Below, one piece after another: positions 44,001-49,910 of a stretch of 49,910 nucleotides of DNA. The position numbers and the translations under genes were made by a program. The notes beneath the pieces are model-generated. The model had not been told where the DNA came from. It did not search any database and was given only the letters and a program-made list of their open reading frames with translations. The stretch's first letter is position 1. Every line of letters starts with the position of its first letter. The DNA comes from Micrococcales bacterium. GTDB lineage: Bacteria; Actinomycetota; Actinomycetes; S36-B12; GCA-2699445. The stretch spans positions 1 to 49,910 of the forward strand of contig PAAU01000068.1 in the NCBI GenBank assembly GCA_002699445.1, read 5' to 3'.

Positions 44001-46948
44001 AAAGCTGCGGCGGTGACGTGAATGGTCATAACGCCTTGGTCTTGGGTGACTGACAATTTAAGTAGTTTGGTTACGTCCGCGTCGATGGTTGAGAAAGACA
44101 GCAAGAGTTCTGAGTCGGATATTCGACTCAGCTCAATTCGATCATTTCCAAGGGATGCGGTCGCCTTGCGACGGTCAACAATCCATTCGACGTCGATTGC
44201 CTGCAGGGGATTACTGCGTTGGGTGTTTAGCCACAACCAGGAGGGTGCGTCAAGGGCTGCGGAAACCAGGTTGTGGTCAACGATTTGTCTAGCGACGAGA
44301 GCCTGTGGAGCACCCGTCGCTAGCTCGGAGAGACACCCGTCCTCGAAACGCTGGAGTAGGTCCGCGATTGGTTCGTCGGTGGACGTGATTCCTGAAACTG
44401 CGCTCGGGCCCGGAATGATGAGCACTCCGTCGGCGTCGAATCGGTCGCTGTGAGACTGCCACAATGAATCGGATTGGTATCGGCGACGCACATCGGCGTC
44501 AACTTTGGCCACGAATGGCATTGGTTTCGCACTGCCGTCGAAGGCGTTGTGCGTGAAATCTACATCGGCGGGATGTAGCAGACTCTCCGCCCCGCTTGGG
44601 TAGGTGGCGATGAGTTGAGCAATCGCACCACCCGGATCATCGGCAGCCTTTGCCTCAGGGAAAATCGTTACAACAGTGCCGGATTGCTCGGGACACATCC
44701 GCCCCTCGAAGCGGTGGAGAATCCGCATAAACGTTTCTCGGTGACTTTCATCAAGCCAGGGCCCATCCTGATATCGTCCGCCCTCTCCTAGAGCCGTCAG
44801 GGTGACGAAACGATTCAGAACCTCTCCGTAGGTCATCGAATCAAGATCGCCGAAGTATGGCTTTGCGGTTGCCGCAAGCGCTTGGATGATTTCGTCTCGG
44901 CGTTCCATCACCTGATCTGAATCCCCAGCAACTTCGTCAAGAAGTGCCGCAACCTTGGCGGCGGTGTTATCCAGGAAGTGGATGTCGGCGTTTAGTCCAC
45001 TGAGACCGGATCGGACTCCAGAGATTGACTCACCACGCTGGACGACGGCATGGGTTCCGGAGGCCTCGGCGAGCAGAGACTTGACCCCCGCAGATGCGGT
45101 CGATTCATTTGCTGCCATGGTGACGGTCCCGAGCAGTACGGCATCTACCGGAAGGCGACGTCCGCGACGTGCGAGCGCCCATTCGCCCGTGAGAAGTTCG
45201 GCGGCTTGCTTGGGTGTCGCTATGCCGCCACCCGCGGCGATGACGATATTTGGATTGGCACGAATTGAGTCGTAGTTGTTAAGCAGAAGAGCGTCGAGTT
45301 CCTCCCACGAATGGTGACCGCCCGCAGCGCCACCTTCGATGTGAAGCCAGAGTGGATGCCCGTATTCAGTCGCGATGTCGAGGCATTGTTGAATCTGAGC
45401 GTCGGTGCCTGGCTTGAGCGCGTTTAGCCAAATACCGCGACGGCGGAGGTCCCGTAACAGCCGGACGGCCTCATCTTTTTCCGGGACGCCACCGGAGATG
45501 GTGACGCCACAAATCTTTGCCCCAGACTCTTTCGCCCGTTGTACCAATCTTCCGGAACCGAGGTGCATTTCCCACAGGTAGGGATCGAGATGTAATGCGT
45601 TGAAGACGATCTCGTGAGGTCCGTGCAAAGTCTCGTCAAGCTCACGAATCCGCTCGTCAAAGATCTTGCGGTTGACCTGCCCACCTCCAGCGAGTTCAGC
45701 GACAAATCCAGCGTTGGCGGCCGCGGCAACTATCGGAACGTCGGCGGTGGTCGGAGTCATACCGGGCAGAATCATAGGTGATCGACCGGAGAGTTGAGTG
45801 TGCTTGTTGTCGAGGAACTGTTTGTCACTAATGGTGACCAGCTGTGGTTCAAAATCGGCGTAGTCGGCGCATTTCGTAGCCGCCATCTCGGAACCCACGG
45901 CGGTCACGGTCGCACCAGAGCCGGCGAGAGCTTGCTCGGTGATGTGGCGGGCGGACGTTCCGCCGCCAACGATGACGACCGCATCGTCTGGATGGACGAT
46001 CGAATTCAGTGCTGCTTCCCAATCCTGGGGGCGAACCAAGATCGACTGGGCGATTTCTTGACGGCTCGATAGCGGCTGATGCGTGGCAGGATCAATAACA
46101 GGGATAAACAGATCGGTGTTGGGGCTGTCTAGGCGCTCGGTCAGGAGATTCAAGGGGGCTGCGAGATGCGGGCTGTGAAATGGGACGCTGCTGGGGAGCC
46201 ATTCCCAGCGCACTGGGGCTCGGTTGGCTCGGGCCCCGCCTTGCGATCGTGTTGTGCGGATTTCATCCTGGTCGCGGAGTAGTTGACGTCGGAGTTCTAC
46301 TAATGCCATGGGGGCACCAGTCACTGTATGCGCAAGCGCGCTGTTAGTCATTCCCACCGTCACACCCGGTATTTGGGAAACCAAATTATTCAGGCTCGTC
46401 TTCGATGTCCCTCGAATCGCTGCCATGACACCAGAGTTGTGTTCTGGATCAGCCAGAAGTGCATCCAATTGGGATTGGCTGAGTGCGTGTAATTGTGCGT
46501 GGGCTGAGATGCCCAACTGCAAAGCGAATCGAATGGCTGCTGCAGCCTCAGTCGCCGTTATTGCCCCCGTATCTCGGAAATGTGACGACGTAGCTACGGT
46601 CCAGGCGGGTATGAGTCCAGCGCTGTGCCCGATGAGGGTTCGCGGGTGGTCTGTGGTGAGTTGACTGGCAATAAGTCCCGTCAACGTGCACCCTGCCAAT
46701 GCCCAGGGCGCTAGTGATGCTGCCGCTGGGTCTTCGTTGGATAGCAGTTGATCCGAGATGGCCCCGGTGAACCAGCCGGTTTGTCGCGCTTCAGCGGTAG
46801 TGGACCAGTCGTCTAGTGCTTCGCCGACCTCGTTGCACCAGAAGGAGAGATCGGGCCGACCGCTGGTTAACGCCCGCAGTTGAGTCGGCCAAGTCGAGTC
46901 GATACCTGGAAAAACGAAAACTGGACCTGTGTGCGCGCTGATGGCCAT
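38036..46948 (-). CDS. fas: Type I fatty acid synthase, multifunctional
   Basis: The 2970-residue single-chain enzyme builds saturated acyl-CoAs from acetyl- and malonyl-CoA. Domains in order: acetyl transferase (GHSAG, S109), enoyl reductase (about 390-700, LPGMTPTT, GGAAGGHH), MaoC-like dehydratase (GDQNPIHLSD near 1155), malonyl/palmitoyl transferase (GHSVGEYN near 1355), ACP (AGASSRRNQLLLDLG near 1717, the Ser that takes phosphopantetheine), ketoreductase (TGASPGSI near 2035, YAVAKAG later) and ketosynthase (ACATAAV near 2620, with H in SKHDTST and LTGHAKGG). The order and length match Mycobacteriales FAS I. GGGGTG lies before the ATG. First gene of a translationally coupled operon with acpS and a BCCP-CT protein. 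No frameshift is seen. Confidence 0.95.
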   Translation of the reverse strand: MAISAHTGPVFVFPGIDSTWPTQLRALTSGRPDLSFWCNEVGEALDDWSTTAEARQTGWFTGAISDQLLSNEDPAAASLAPWALAGCTLTGLIASQLTTDHPRTLIGHSAGLIPAWTVATSSHFRDTGAITATEAAAAIRFALQLGISAHAQLHALSQSQLDALLADPEHNSGVMAAIRGTSKTSLNNLVSQIPGVTVGMTNSALAHTVTGAPMALVELRRQLLRDQDEIRTTRSQGGARANRAPVRWEWLPSSVPFHSPHLAAPLNLLTERLDSPNTDLFIPVIDPATHQPLSSRQEIAQSILVRPQDWEAALNSIVHPDDAVVIVGGGTSARHITEQALAGSGATVTAVGSEMAATKCADYADFEPQLVTISDKQFLDNKHTQLSGRSPMILPGMTPTTADVPIVAAAANAGFVAELAGGGQVNRKIFDERIRELDETLHGPHEIVFNALHLDPYLWEMHLGSGRLVQRAKESGAKICGVTISGGVPEKDEAVRLLRDLRRRGIWLNALKPGTDAQIQQCLDIATEYGHPLWLHIEGGAAGGHHSWEELDALLLNNYDSIRANPNIVIAAGGGIATPKQAAELLTGEWALARRGRRLPVDAVLLGTVTMAANESTASAGVKSLLAEASGTHAVVQRGESISGVRSGLSGLNADIHFLDNTAAKVAALLDEVAGDSDQVMERRDEIIQALAATAKPYFGDLDSMTYGEVLNRFVTLTALGEGGRYQDGPWLDESHRETFMRILHRFEGRMCPEQSGTVVTIFPEAKAADDPGGAIAQLIATYPSGAESLLHPADVDFTHNAFDGSAKPMPFVAKVDADVRRRYQSDSLWQSHSDRFDADGVLIIPGPSAVSGITSTDEPIADLLQRFEDGCLSELATGAPQALVARQIVDHNLVSAALDAPSWLWLNTQRSNPLQAIDVEWIVDRRKATASLGNDRIELSRISDSELLLSFSTIDADVTKLLKLSVTQDQGVMTIHVTAAALAALGKQLTSSDQDSHRARASSEPHAHKSQVGAATALPDRIMAAAWPEIFTALLDSDQEWSFLDLVHQSHLIKGSLPPNLGEIIDVNAEISEVRSISAGLLVSVRTNILAASPIELVDTFFIKAPHLNRDEDSLPNPKQPDGRYPTATKTLDSLTIQTPVSMQAFADITGDQNPIHLSDAFAQFCGLPSRIVHGMWTSAFAQRALIEAAAIESSAIREWDISFQDTLPLNAAVTATTRRVAVQHGDRVFEIEVSSGDRVVATATGVVTAPSTAYVFPGQGIQQPGMGADARSNSSAALAVWQRADRHTREALGFSVLEVVDENPLELSIGARRYRHPAGVLHLTQFTQVAMATLAAAQVAELREAGVFDPRASFAGHSVGEYNALSACTDVLGLEEVLELVFARGESMHALVPRSKDGSSNYRLAVVRPHLAGLDALQAEDLVQSISQETGQLCEVVNLNLKGKQYAVAGTIESLAVLSDRLGDGAKGKAPLLLVPGIDVPFHSSALRDGVADFRSHLERCLPENVDPAELTGRYIPNLLPRRFELTPEYVTAVRDTCDSSILTELLDRWDTTPAASACRILLVELLAWQFASPVRWIETVDLLCKDQVADIIEVGVGYQPTLTNLIKGALALPTHQGSRPQVLNLESDGETVFHRDSDPQFEPVAEETEPKPVSEPATSPQSTTAVTDTSTSHTTPDISVDIDSAVCALIALRTDTLPNELTDKTIDDLVAGASSRRNQLLLDLGKEFGISGIDGAQDLTISELSVGVAERSPGYRYPGPILGPLVGKSLATTNLSAVVTRVRKYWNLESGWEQQVNLALALGRRSGTSPSGSPLTEFGDQLSDDELVDMAIIAISDRLGVPVASPKTDDAAVDSAVVGELKEHLEGVLTTSAQSLLDALTPPDSRPEIAHASSAAADPEFLAATAPAFDVRRHVAMASGSYWARADAESLAHLSTRLERNSTDPAIDPEVVQLSRRVARFANNEILRTELETLRSKAAAAELVATAELLHSVSAGTHSLLTTDLEDLNPSDDSRHLASIVAGLRPGAFSQEVALITGASPGSIAEALTSVLLAGGATVVVATSNDSSDRIDHYRQLERQHAGPGAELHVVRANMASYEDIDELVDWLTTPTVVSNGITETVTKPELWPTLVAPFAAASDPGTLADTGDRTEINLRLLLLGVQRLVGQLGARLLDSQHSPATVLLPMSPNHGNFGGDGAYAVAKAGLDTIVTRWHSEREAWGAGVKLIAATIGWVRGTGLMAGNDHLVPAMADLGIRTFTAAEMGSLLAATTTSHSRLRPADRPWSVDLSGGLYPGLDLRTVIQAGAGEADDDEAEFEPTIPALPTGTQWSTPWTKELPVTPDMDADDMVVIVGTGELGPWGGRATRHAAEMRDLDPDAVTELAWRCGLIEWSSQSAEWRDLATDTAVAEHVIADRYRSHVTERCGIRPLSEEAGLESGKTYVPVRSDRPVVLSATDEADARSLAGDIGIVRQNGAHQWTVTLPANTSLHLMSERPMKRSVGGQLPTGDHTSRYGLEPNSGIDPLAGWNLVATAEAFRDAGIEPEELRSACHPSRIGNTQGSGMGGMNSIKSLYVDPMTGREHANDLLQEALGNVISAHVNQELVGGYGPMSHPVAACATAAVSLEDALDKILLNKADVIVAGGWDDISVEGIEGFADMAATADNEVLLNAGIPAHRQSRPGDRRRAGFVESAGGGSFLVCRGRVARELGLPVRAVLMYASSFGDGINASIPAPGLGALGSASGGTDSPLAQALLRHGLTADDIAVVSKHDTSTAANDPNEAEIHSKIQKALGRSPGLPLRVISQKSLTGHAKGGAAAWQVSGVCDVFASDLVPGNQSLVSVDPEVVPEPLVVDYQVLERADPARAALISSLGFGHVSSVLALAHPAVFTAAMNSTDAQDYCSRADNRHRQGRSAQLAARYGRGPVLQRRRDRGFPKKDARAEEATLLLDPTQRFHPPSPRTKGTSS

Positions 46949-46960
46949 GACACCCCAAAC

Positions 46961-46979
46961 ATGAGTATTTATTCATAAA
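46961..46979. promoter_or_regulatory. AT-rich overlapping dyads upstream of fas
   Basis: ATGAGTATTTATTCAT (46961-46976) is an imperfect dyad with six of eight matched pairs, overlapping TTTAT-TC-ATAAA (46968-46979), whose arms are perfect. They lie 13-31 bases before the fas start, where the -10 region or transcription start is expected. They may be a repressor site or simply an AT-rich promoter. They do not match the palindrome before the TetR gene. Confidence 0.35.
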
Positions 46980-47220
46980 CGGATGCAATGGTACGTGAAG
47001 GAATCGTCATATCCAAATATGCTCGTGTCGTCGGCTTGAGCCAAGGCAAGGATGGGGAGGAAATTGCTGTGATGTTGACGCGGCTACGACTGAGGCAGAC
47101 GGAAAACTCGGGTCTTCAGTGCGCGCTCTCCGAGCTACAGGTAACTTGCGGGACCGGCCCGAATAGATGGATTAATGGACGGTCAAAGAGTGAGTAAGTC
47201 GAGTGAACAATAGGTGCTGG

Positions 47221-47904
47221 TCACCCGGAGGTCAGATTTGAACCATTTTTGAGAGTTTGACTGCCGATTGTCCCGCCACCGCTATATGTCAGGTTGGAGC
47301 CGTTATCCATATCAACATCAAGCGTGCCGGTGATGATCGCAGATCCGTTCGATCCATTATTCATCGTTACGGTTGCATCGGTTGCCGCGAAGTCTGCAGT
47401 GGACCCGTTGTCTACGCGCACTGTTGCCTTTTTCGCTTCGATGCTTTTCATATCTAATCTCGAACCGTTGTCAACGTCGATGGTGATGTCGTTGATTGAG
47501 CCTGAGGAGGATTCTGTCGAGGCGCCGTTGTTAACTTTGAGCGCCGAGATCGTCGTTACGGTGACTTCGGCGGTCGACTGCTGCGAGCATCGCGACGTCA
47601 ACGTCAAGGTGTCGCCGGAGATGTTGGCCTTAACCGACTCCGCTGTGACGTTGCCGGAGATTGCGACTGTCTGCTTGTCACCAACTTTCAGCTGAACGTC
47701 CCAACTCCCATCAAATACGAGATTGGAGACGTTGCCACCGGTCACCTCCTTGTTGGAAAAGGAACCGTCAGGACATGTCCCACCGACACCAGCTCCGCCC
47801 GTTTCACCGCCGATGTTGACGTTAATGCACCCACTGACCGCCAAAAGCAGCCCAAAGATTGCCGCGATGCAAGTGATTCTCGGTGCAATGCGCTTGTTCG
47901 CCAC
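47221..47904 (-). CDS. Lipoprotein with GIN/DUF2807-like beta-helical domain
   Basis: A 227-residue lipoprotein. The start at GTG 47904 is fixed by AGGAGG ten bases before it. A signal peptide ends in lipobox AVSGC (C26). After a Gly-rich linker, the domain consists of regular short beta-strands with repeated V.NG or DNGS turns (VNNGAS, DVDNGSRL, RVDNGST, TMNNGSN, DMDNGSN, LKNGSN), as in head-GIN (DUF2807) proteins. It should be anchored outside the membrane. Role unknown; such domains are linked to envelope stress sensing or adhesion. Confidence 0.78.
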   Translation of the reverse strand: MANKRIAPRITCIAAIFGLLLAVSGCINVNIGGETGGAGVGGTCPDGSFSNKEVTGGNVSNLVFDGSWDVQLKVGDKQTVAISGNVTAESVKANISGDTLTLTSRCSQQSTAEVTVTTISALKVNNGASTESSSGSINDITIDVDNGSRLDMKSIEAKKATVRVDNGSTADFAATDATVTMNNGSNGSAIITGTLDVDMDNGSNLTYSGGGTIGSQTLKNGSNLTSG

Positions 47905-48102
47905 GGTGTTCCTCCTACGAACGGTTATCGCCAACAAGGTAGCGCCTCCCCTCCGGGTTCGCTAAGCCGCGACGAGCAGGGAGTGCCACTAAGTTCTGGA
48001 ATTGGGGCACCGAGCCTGGTCAACATTGCATTGGATCGCGGCCACCAAACTAGGTGATGAAATTCCGGCGTCGGTGGCGGGATATCAGGCGATTGCTCAG
48101 CA

Positions 48103-48840
48103 CTAAGGATATGGCCAAGCGTTGGGCTTACATGCTCCAGTGGTCTTGGTTTGTTGCATCATCAGTGGCGCGAGAGCTCCAGCTGATGGACACGATAAAT
48201 GTCCAAAGCCCAGTCCGTGTCCTACTTCGTGGTTGATGACGTAGCGCCGATAAAGGTCCAAAGAGTTGAAGTCAGCTGCCCCCTCTTTCCAACGATCTAG
48301 ATTGATCATGGCGCGCGATCCGTCCCAACAAGAAAAGGTTCCAGCGGTAAACAAGCCAACAGTGGCGCAACGAGAATCCACGGTCGCAGGGCTCGCGAGG
48401 ACGACTCGGATATTCGCAGTACTGGCGTTCGCGACTCGTTGGAAGTTTCGGCTCCCGTCTGACCCCCAACCGTGTTTCCGATCTTGGAGTACCTGATCAG
48501 TAATCTCAGACAGTGCGCGAGCGCGCGACTTTAGTCCGGATTCGATTTCGACCGAGTACCTGACCAAGGCCCCGGAACGTTTTTTCTTCTCTACGTCAGA
48601 TGCGCCAGAGTTCGGTGGCTTTACGACGAGGAATCCGTCGTTAGATGCGAGGTATCGGAGGGGGGGTAGCCGATCAGAGTCTGGGGGTAGGCTCGCGGCG
48701 TCGGTCGACTGGGTGGGTTGGTTGGCTTCTTCGAATTGAGGCTCGCTGGTAATCGCGGGAATCGTGGCGGCCGTTAAGACCACGAGACAACCGGCACCAA
48801 GAGTTATCAGCAGGGGTTTGCGAAACTCCATTGCAGTCAT
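48103..48840 (-). CDS. DUF3152 protein, membrane-anchored metalloprotease-like
   Basis: A 245-residue protein with an N-terminal membrane anchor or signal (residues about 8-30), a Pro/Ser/Asp linker and a C-terminal domain with the metzincin-like zinc motif HEVGHGLGFGH (H204, E205, H208, H214), followed by SCPSAG and LMMQQTK. This is the DUF3152 pattern, widespread in actinobacteria. The Cys pairs (C158/C171 and C217/C237) may be disulfides outside the cell. Protease activity is inferred from the motif, not proven. Confidence 0.85.
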   Translation of the reverse strand: MTAMEFRKPLLITLGAGCLVVLTAATIPAITSEPQFEEANQPTQSTDAASLPPDSDRLPPLRYLASNDGFLVVKPPNSGASDVEKKKRSGALVRYSVEIESGLKSRARALSEITDQVLQDRKHGWGSDGSRNFQRVANASTANIRVVLASPATVDSRCATVGLFTAGTFSCWDGSRAMINLDRWKEGAADFNSLDLYRRYVINHEVGHGLGFGHLSCPSAGALAPLMMQQTKTTGACKPNAWPYP

Positions 48841-49119
48841 CCATTGAGACTAAGGTGCGACGCGTGGACGTCTTCATTACAACACGCAACCTTTGGGACT
48901 AGGGAGAAGTAGATCCTAACGACGACACGAGTGGGCAAGTGTTTGTCTTGACGAATGTGTCATCGCGAGGGTTATTCGCTAACGGCCGACCTCCTACTTA
49001 GCCTGATCAGTGAGCGTCTCGGTGAGAGGCTCCGCTCGGATCGCTGGCTCCCGCGATGACTGCAATCGCTACTAGCCTCACGAATGGAGGGAATCGTCGG
49101 GGATAGGTAAGTTCTCCTC

Positions 49120-49910
49120 ATGAGCGCCGTGGGTTACGCCCCGACCCCCAGTGTCGACCGCAAGGTCTGGGTCGCGTTCTCCGTCCTCATGTTACTGATG
49201 TTTGGCTTGATCTTTGATCAGTTCTATTCCGCGATATCCGCCGTAGAGATCGAAGAGAACCTAGGTGTTGGGTATGGAGTCGGTGCGCTGATCTTTTCGA
49301 TGTACTTTGCCGTCGGTGGGGGTGCCATGCCCACAATGGGTCGAGTGGTCGGCCGGATTGGTAGCAGGCACGGAGCTTTGTTGGCCTTCGCTTTGCTACT
49401 AGTCGGCATGCTCGGTTCAGCGTTCGCCCCGAATTTTCAAATGCTCCTGATCGCCCGGGTGGTGGCCGGTCTTGCTCTAGCCACGGGGGTACCTCTGATT
49501 TGGGGTGCGACGACTTCTTGGTTCACTGCAGGTCAATCCCGAAAAGTGGCGTTCTCAGTCGTTGTTTTTGTGAACGGCCTCGCCGGATTCTTGGGTGGGC
49601 TCAGTGGTGGCGTTCTTAACGCTGACGGTCTTCCGCGGGTGGGTTATCTTGTAGTCGCCCTAATCGCAACGCTGGGCCTGTTACTGCACGGGATTGTTCC
49701 CGTGGGAGTTCGTAATAGATTGCCGGCCGATGTTCTTGGGACCGGTTTACTTCTCGTCGGTCTGGTGACTCTTCTAGTAGGTATATCCACCGGTAGGTAT
49801 TTCGGTTGGTATTTGCAGACTACGGAGGTCACAGTTCTGGTAGCTACCTGGTCGGAAGGGGATCCTGGTTTTTCGCCATCACTCATTGTGGTGGGCATCA
49901 GCTTTCTCAT
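49120..49910 (+). CDS. MFS transporter, N-terminal part (runs off right edge)
   Basis: The open frame starts with ATG 49120 and stays open to the window end, giving 263 residues of at least eight hydrophobic segments. The loop between helices 2 and 3 carries the MFS motif A-like GRVVGRIGSRHGA, and later LIARVVAGLALATGVPL and FVNGLAGFLGG fit helices 4 to 6. It resembles drug or metabolite exporters of the DHA type. The substrate cannot be told. The 279 bases before it contain a possible TTGACG -35 near 48949 but no clear promoter. Confidence 0.8.
   Translation, partial: MSAVGYAPTPSVDRKVWVAFSVLMLLMFGLIFDQFYSAISAVEIEENLGVGYGVGALIFSMYFAVGGGAMPTMGRVVGRIGSRHGALLAFALLLVGMLGSAFAPNFQMLLIARVVAGLALATGVPLIWGATTSWFTAGQSRKVAFSVVVFVNGLAGFLGGLSGGVLNADGLPRVGYLVVALIATLGLLLHGIVPVGVRNRLPADVLGTGLLLVGLVTLLVGISTGRYFGWYLQTTEVTVLVATWSEGDPGFSPSLIVVGISFL

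Noticed and set aside
38480-46664. Many plus-strand open frames inside the fas gene
   Set aside because: They lie opposite one continuous 2970-codon gene with recognisable domains throughout, and they have Arg/Ser-rich shadow composition and no family match.
46988-47197. 69-codon plus-strand frame between fas and the lipoprotein gene
   Set aside because: It has no ribosome binding site, no recognisable motif, and it occupies the expected fas promoter region.
1-49910. CRISPR arrays, restriction-modification or toxin-antitoxin defence systems
   Set aside because: No regularly spaced repeats, cas genes, methyltransferase or toxin motifs were seen in the window.

Overview
This window comes from the chromosome of an uncultured-looking actinobacterium of moderate GC content. 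The evidence is a set of families typical of Actinomycetota (DUF2510, DUF4436, DUF3152, Abhydrolase_9), many GTG starts, and above all a 2970-residue type I fatty acid synthase followed directly by acpS, the order known from Mycobacteriales. I cannot place it below phylum from sequence alone.

Region 1 (1-10 kb) is accessory and gene-poor. It holds a truncated secreted protein at the left edge, an intact right-handed beta-helix surface protein plus a decayed paralogue and perhaps a third fragment, and a PSDC-type phosphatidylserine decarboxylase-like enzyme. It also holds a DUF4436 membrane protein and a decayed integrative element. That element lies between a 40-bp copy of the 3' half of tRNA-Phe (7051-7090) and the intact tRNA-Phe (9976-10049). 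It carries a tandem-duplicated TMEM175-type channel gene, the C-terminal fragment of a tyrosine integrase and a DUF2510 membrane protein. The roughly 385 bp next to each tRNA copy, including promoter, ribosome binding site and about the first 20 codons of a membrane-protein gene, are homologous, yet the gene bodies differ.

Region 2 (10-32 kb) is mostly housekeeping and metabolic. It has a tRNA cluster (Glu-Asp-Phe, minus strand), the tRNA-modification gene tsaC/sua5, a zincin, a TPR protein, an HtrA-like protease, gamma-glutamyltransferase, a GCS2-type ligase coupled to an M20 amidohydrolase, and fused isobutyryl-CoA mutase (icmF) coupled to a MarR regulator. Then come a coiled-coil protein, a large Abhydrolase_9 protein, a bile-acid-symporter-like transporter, an alpha/beta hydrolase, a DHRS12-like SDR with two SRPBCC proteins in one tight operon, an M23 peptidase, an acidic membrane protein and a zinc-free MDR oxidoreductase.

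Region 3 (32-49.9 kb) holds a secreted RCC1-repeat protein, then the lipid synthesis locus. A TetR regulator converges on a minus-strand operon fas-acpS-(BCCP+carboxyltransferase), whose genes are joined by 4-bp GTGA overlaps. The synthase makes acyl chains, AcpS loads the phosphopantetheine arm, and the last protein is half of an acyl-CoA carboxylase that would supply malonyl-CoA. A GIN-domain lipoprotein, a DUF3152 metalloprotease-like protein and the first part of an MFS transporter close the window.

Most notable are the tRNA-Phe element with its duplicated leader module, the eukaryote-like biotin-carrier/carboxyltransferase fusion coupled to FAS I, and several strong DNA dyads at the icmF and TetR promoters.
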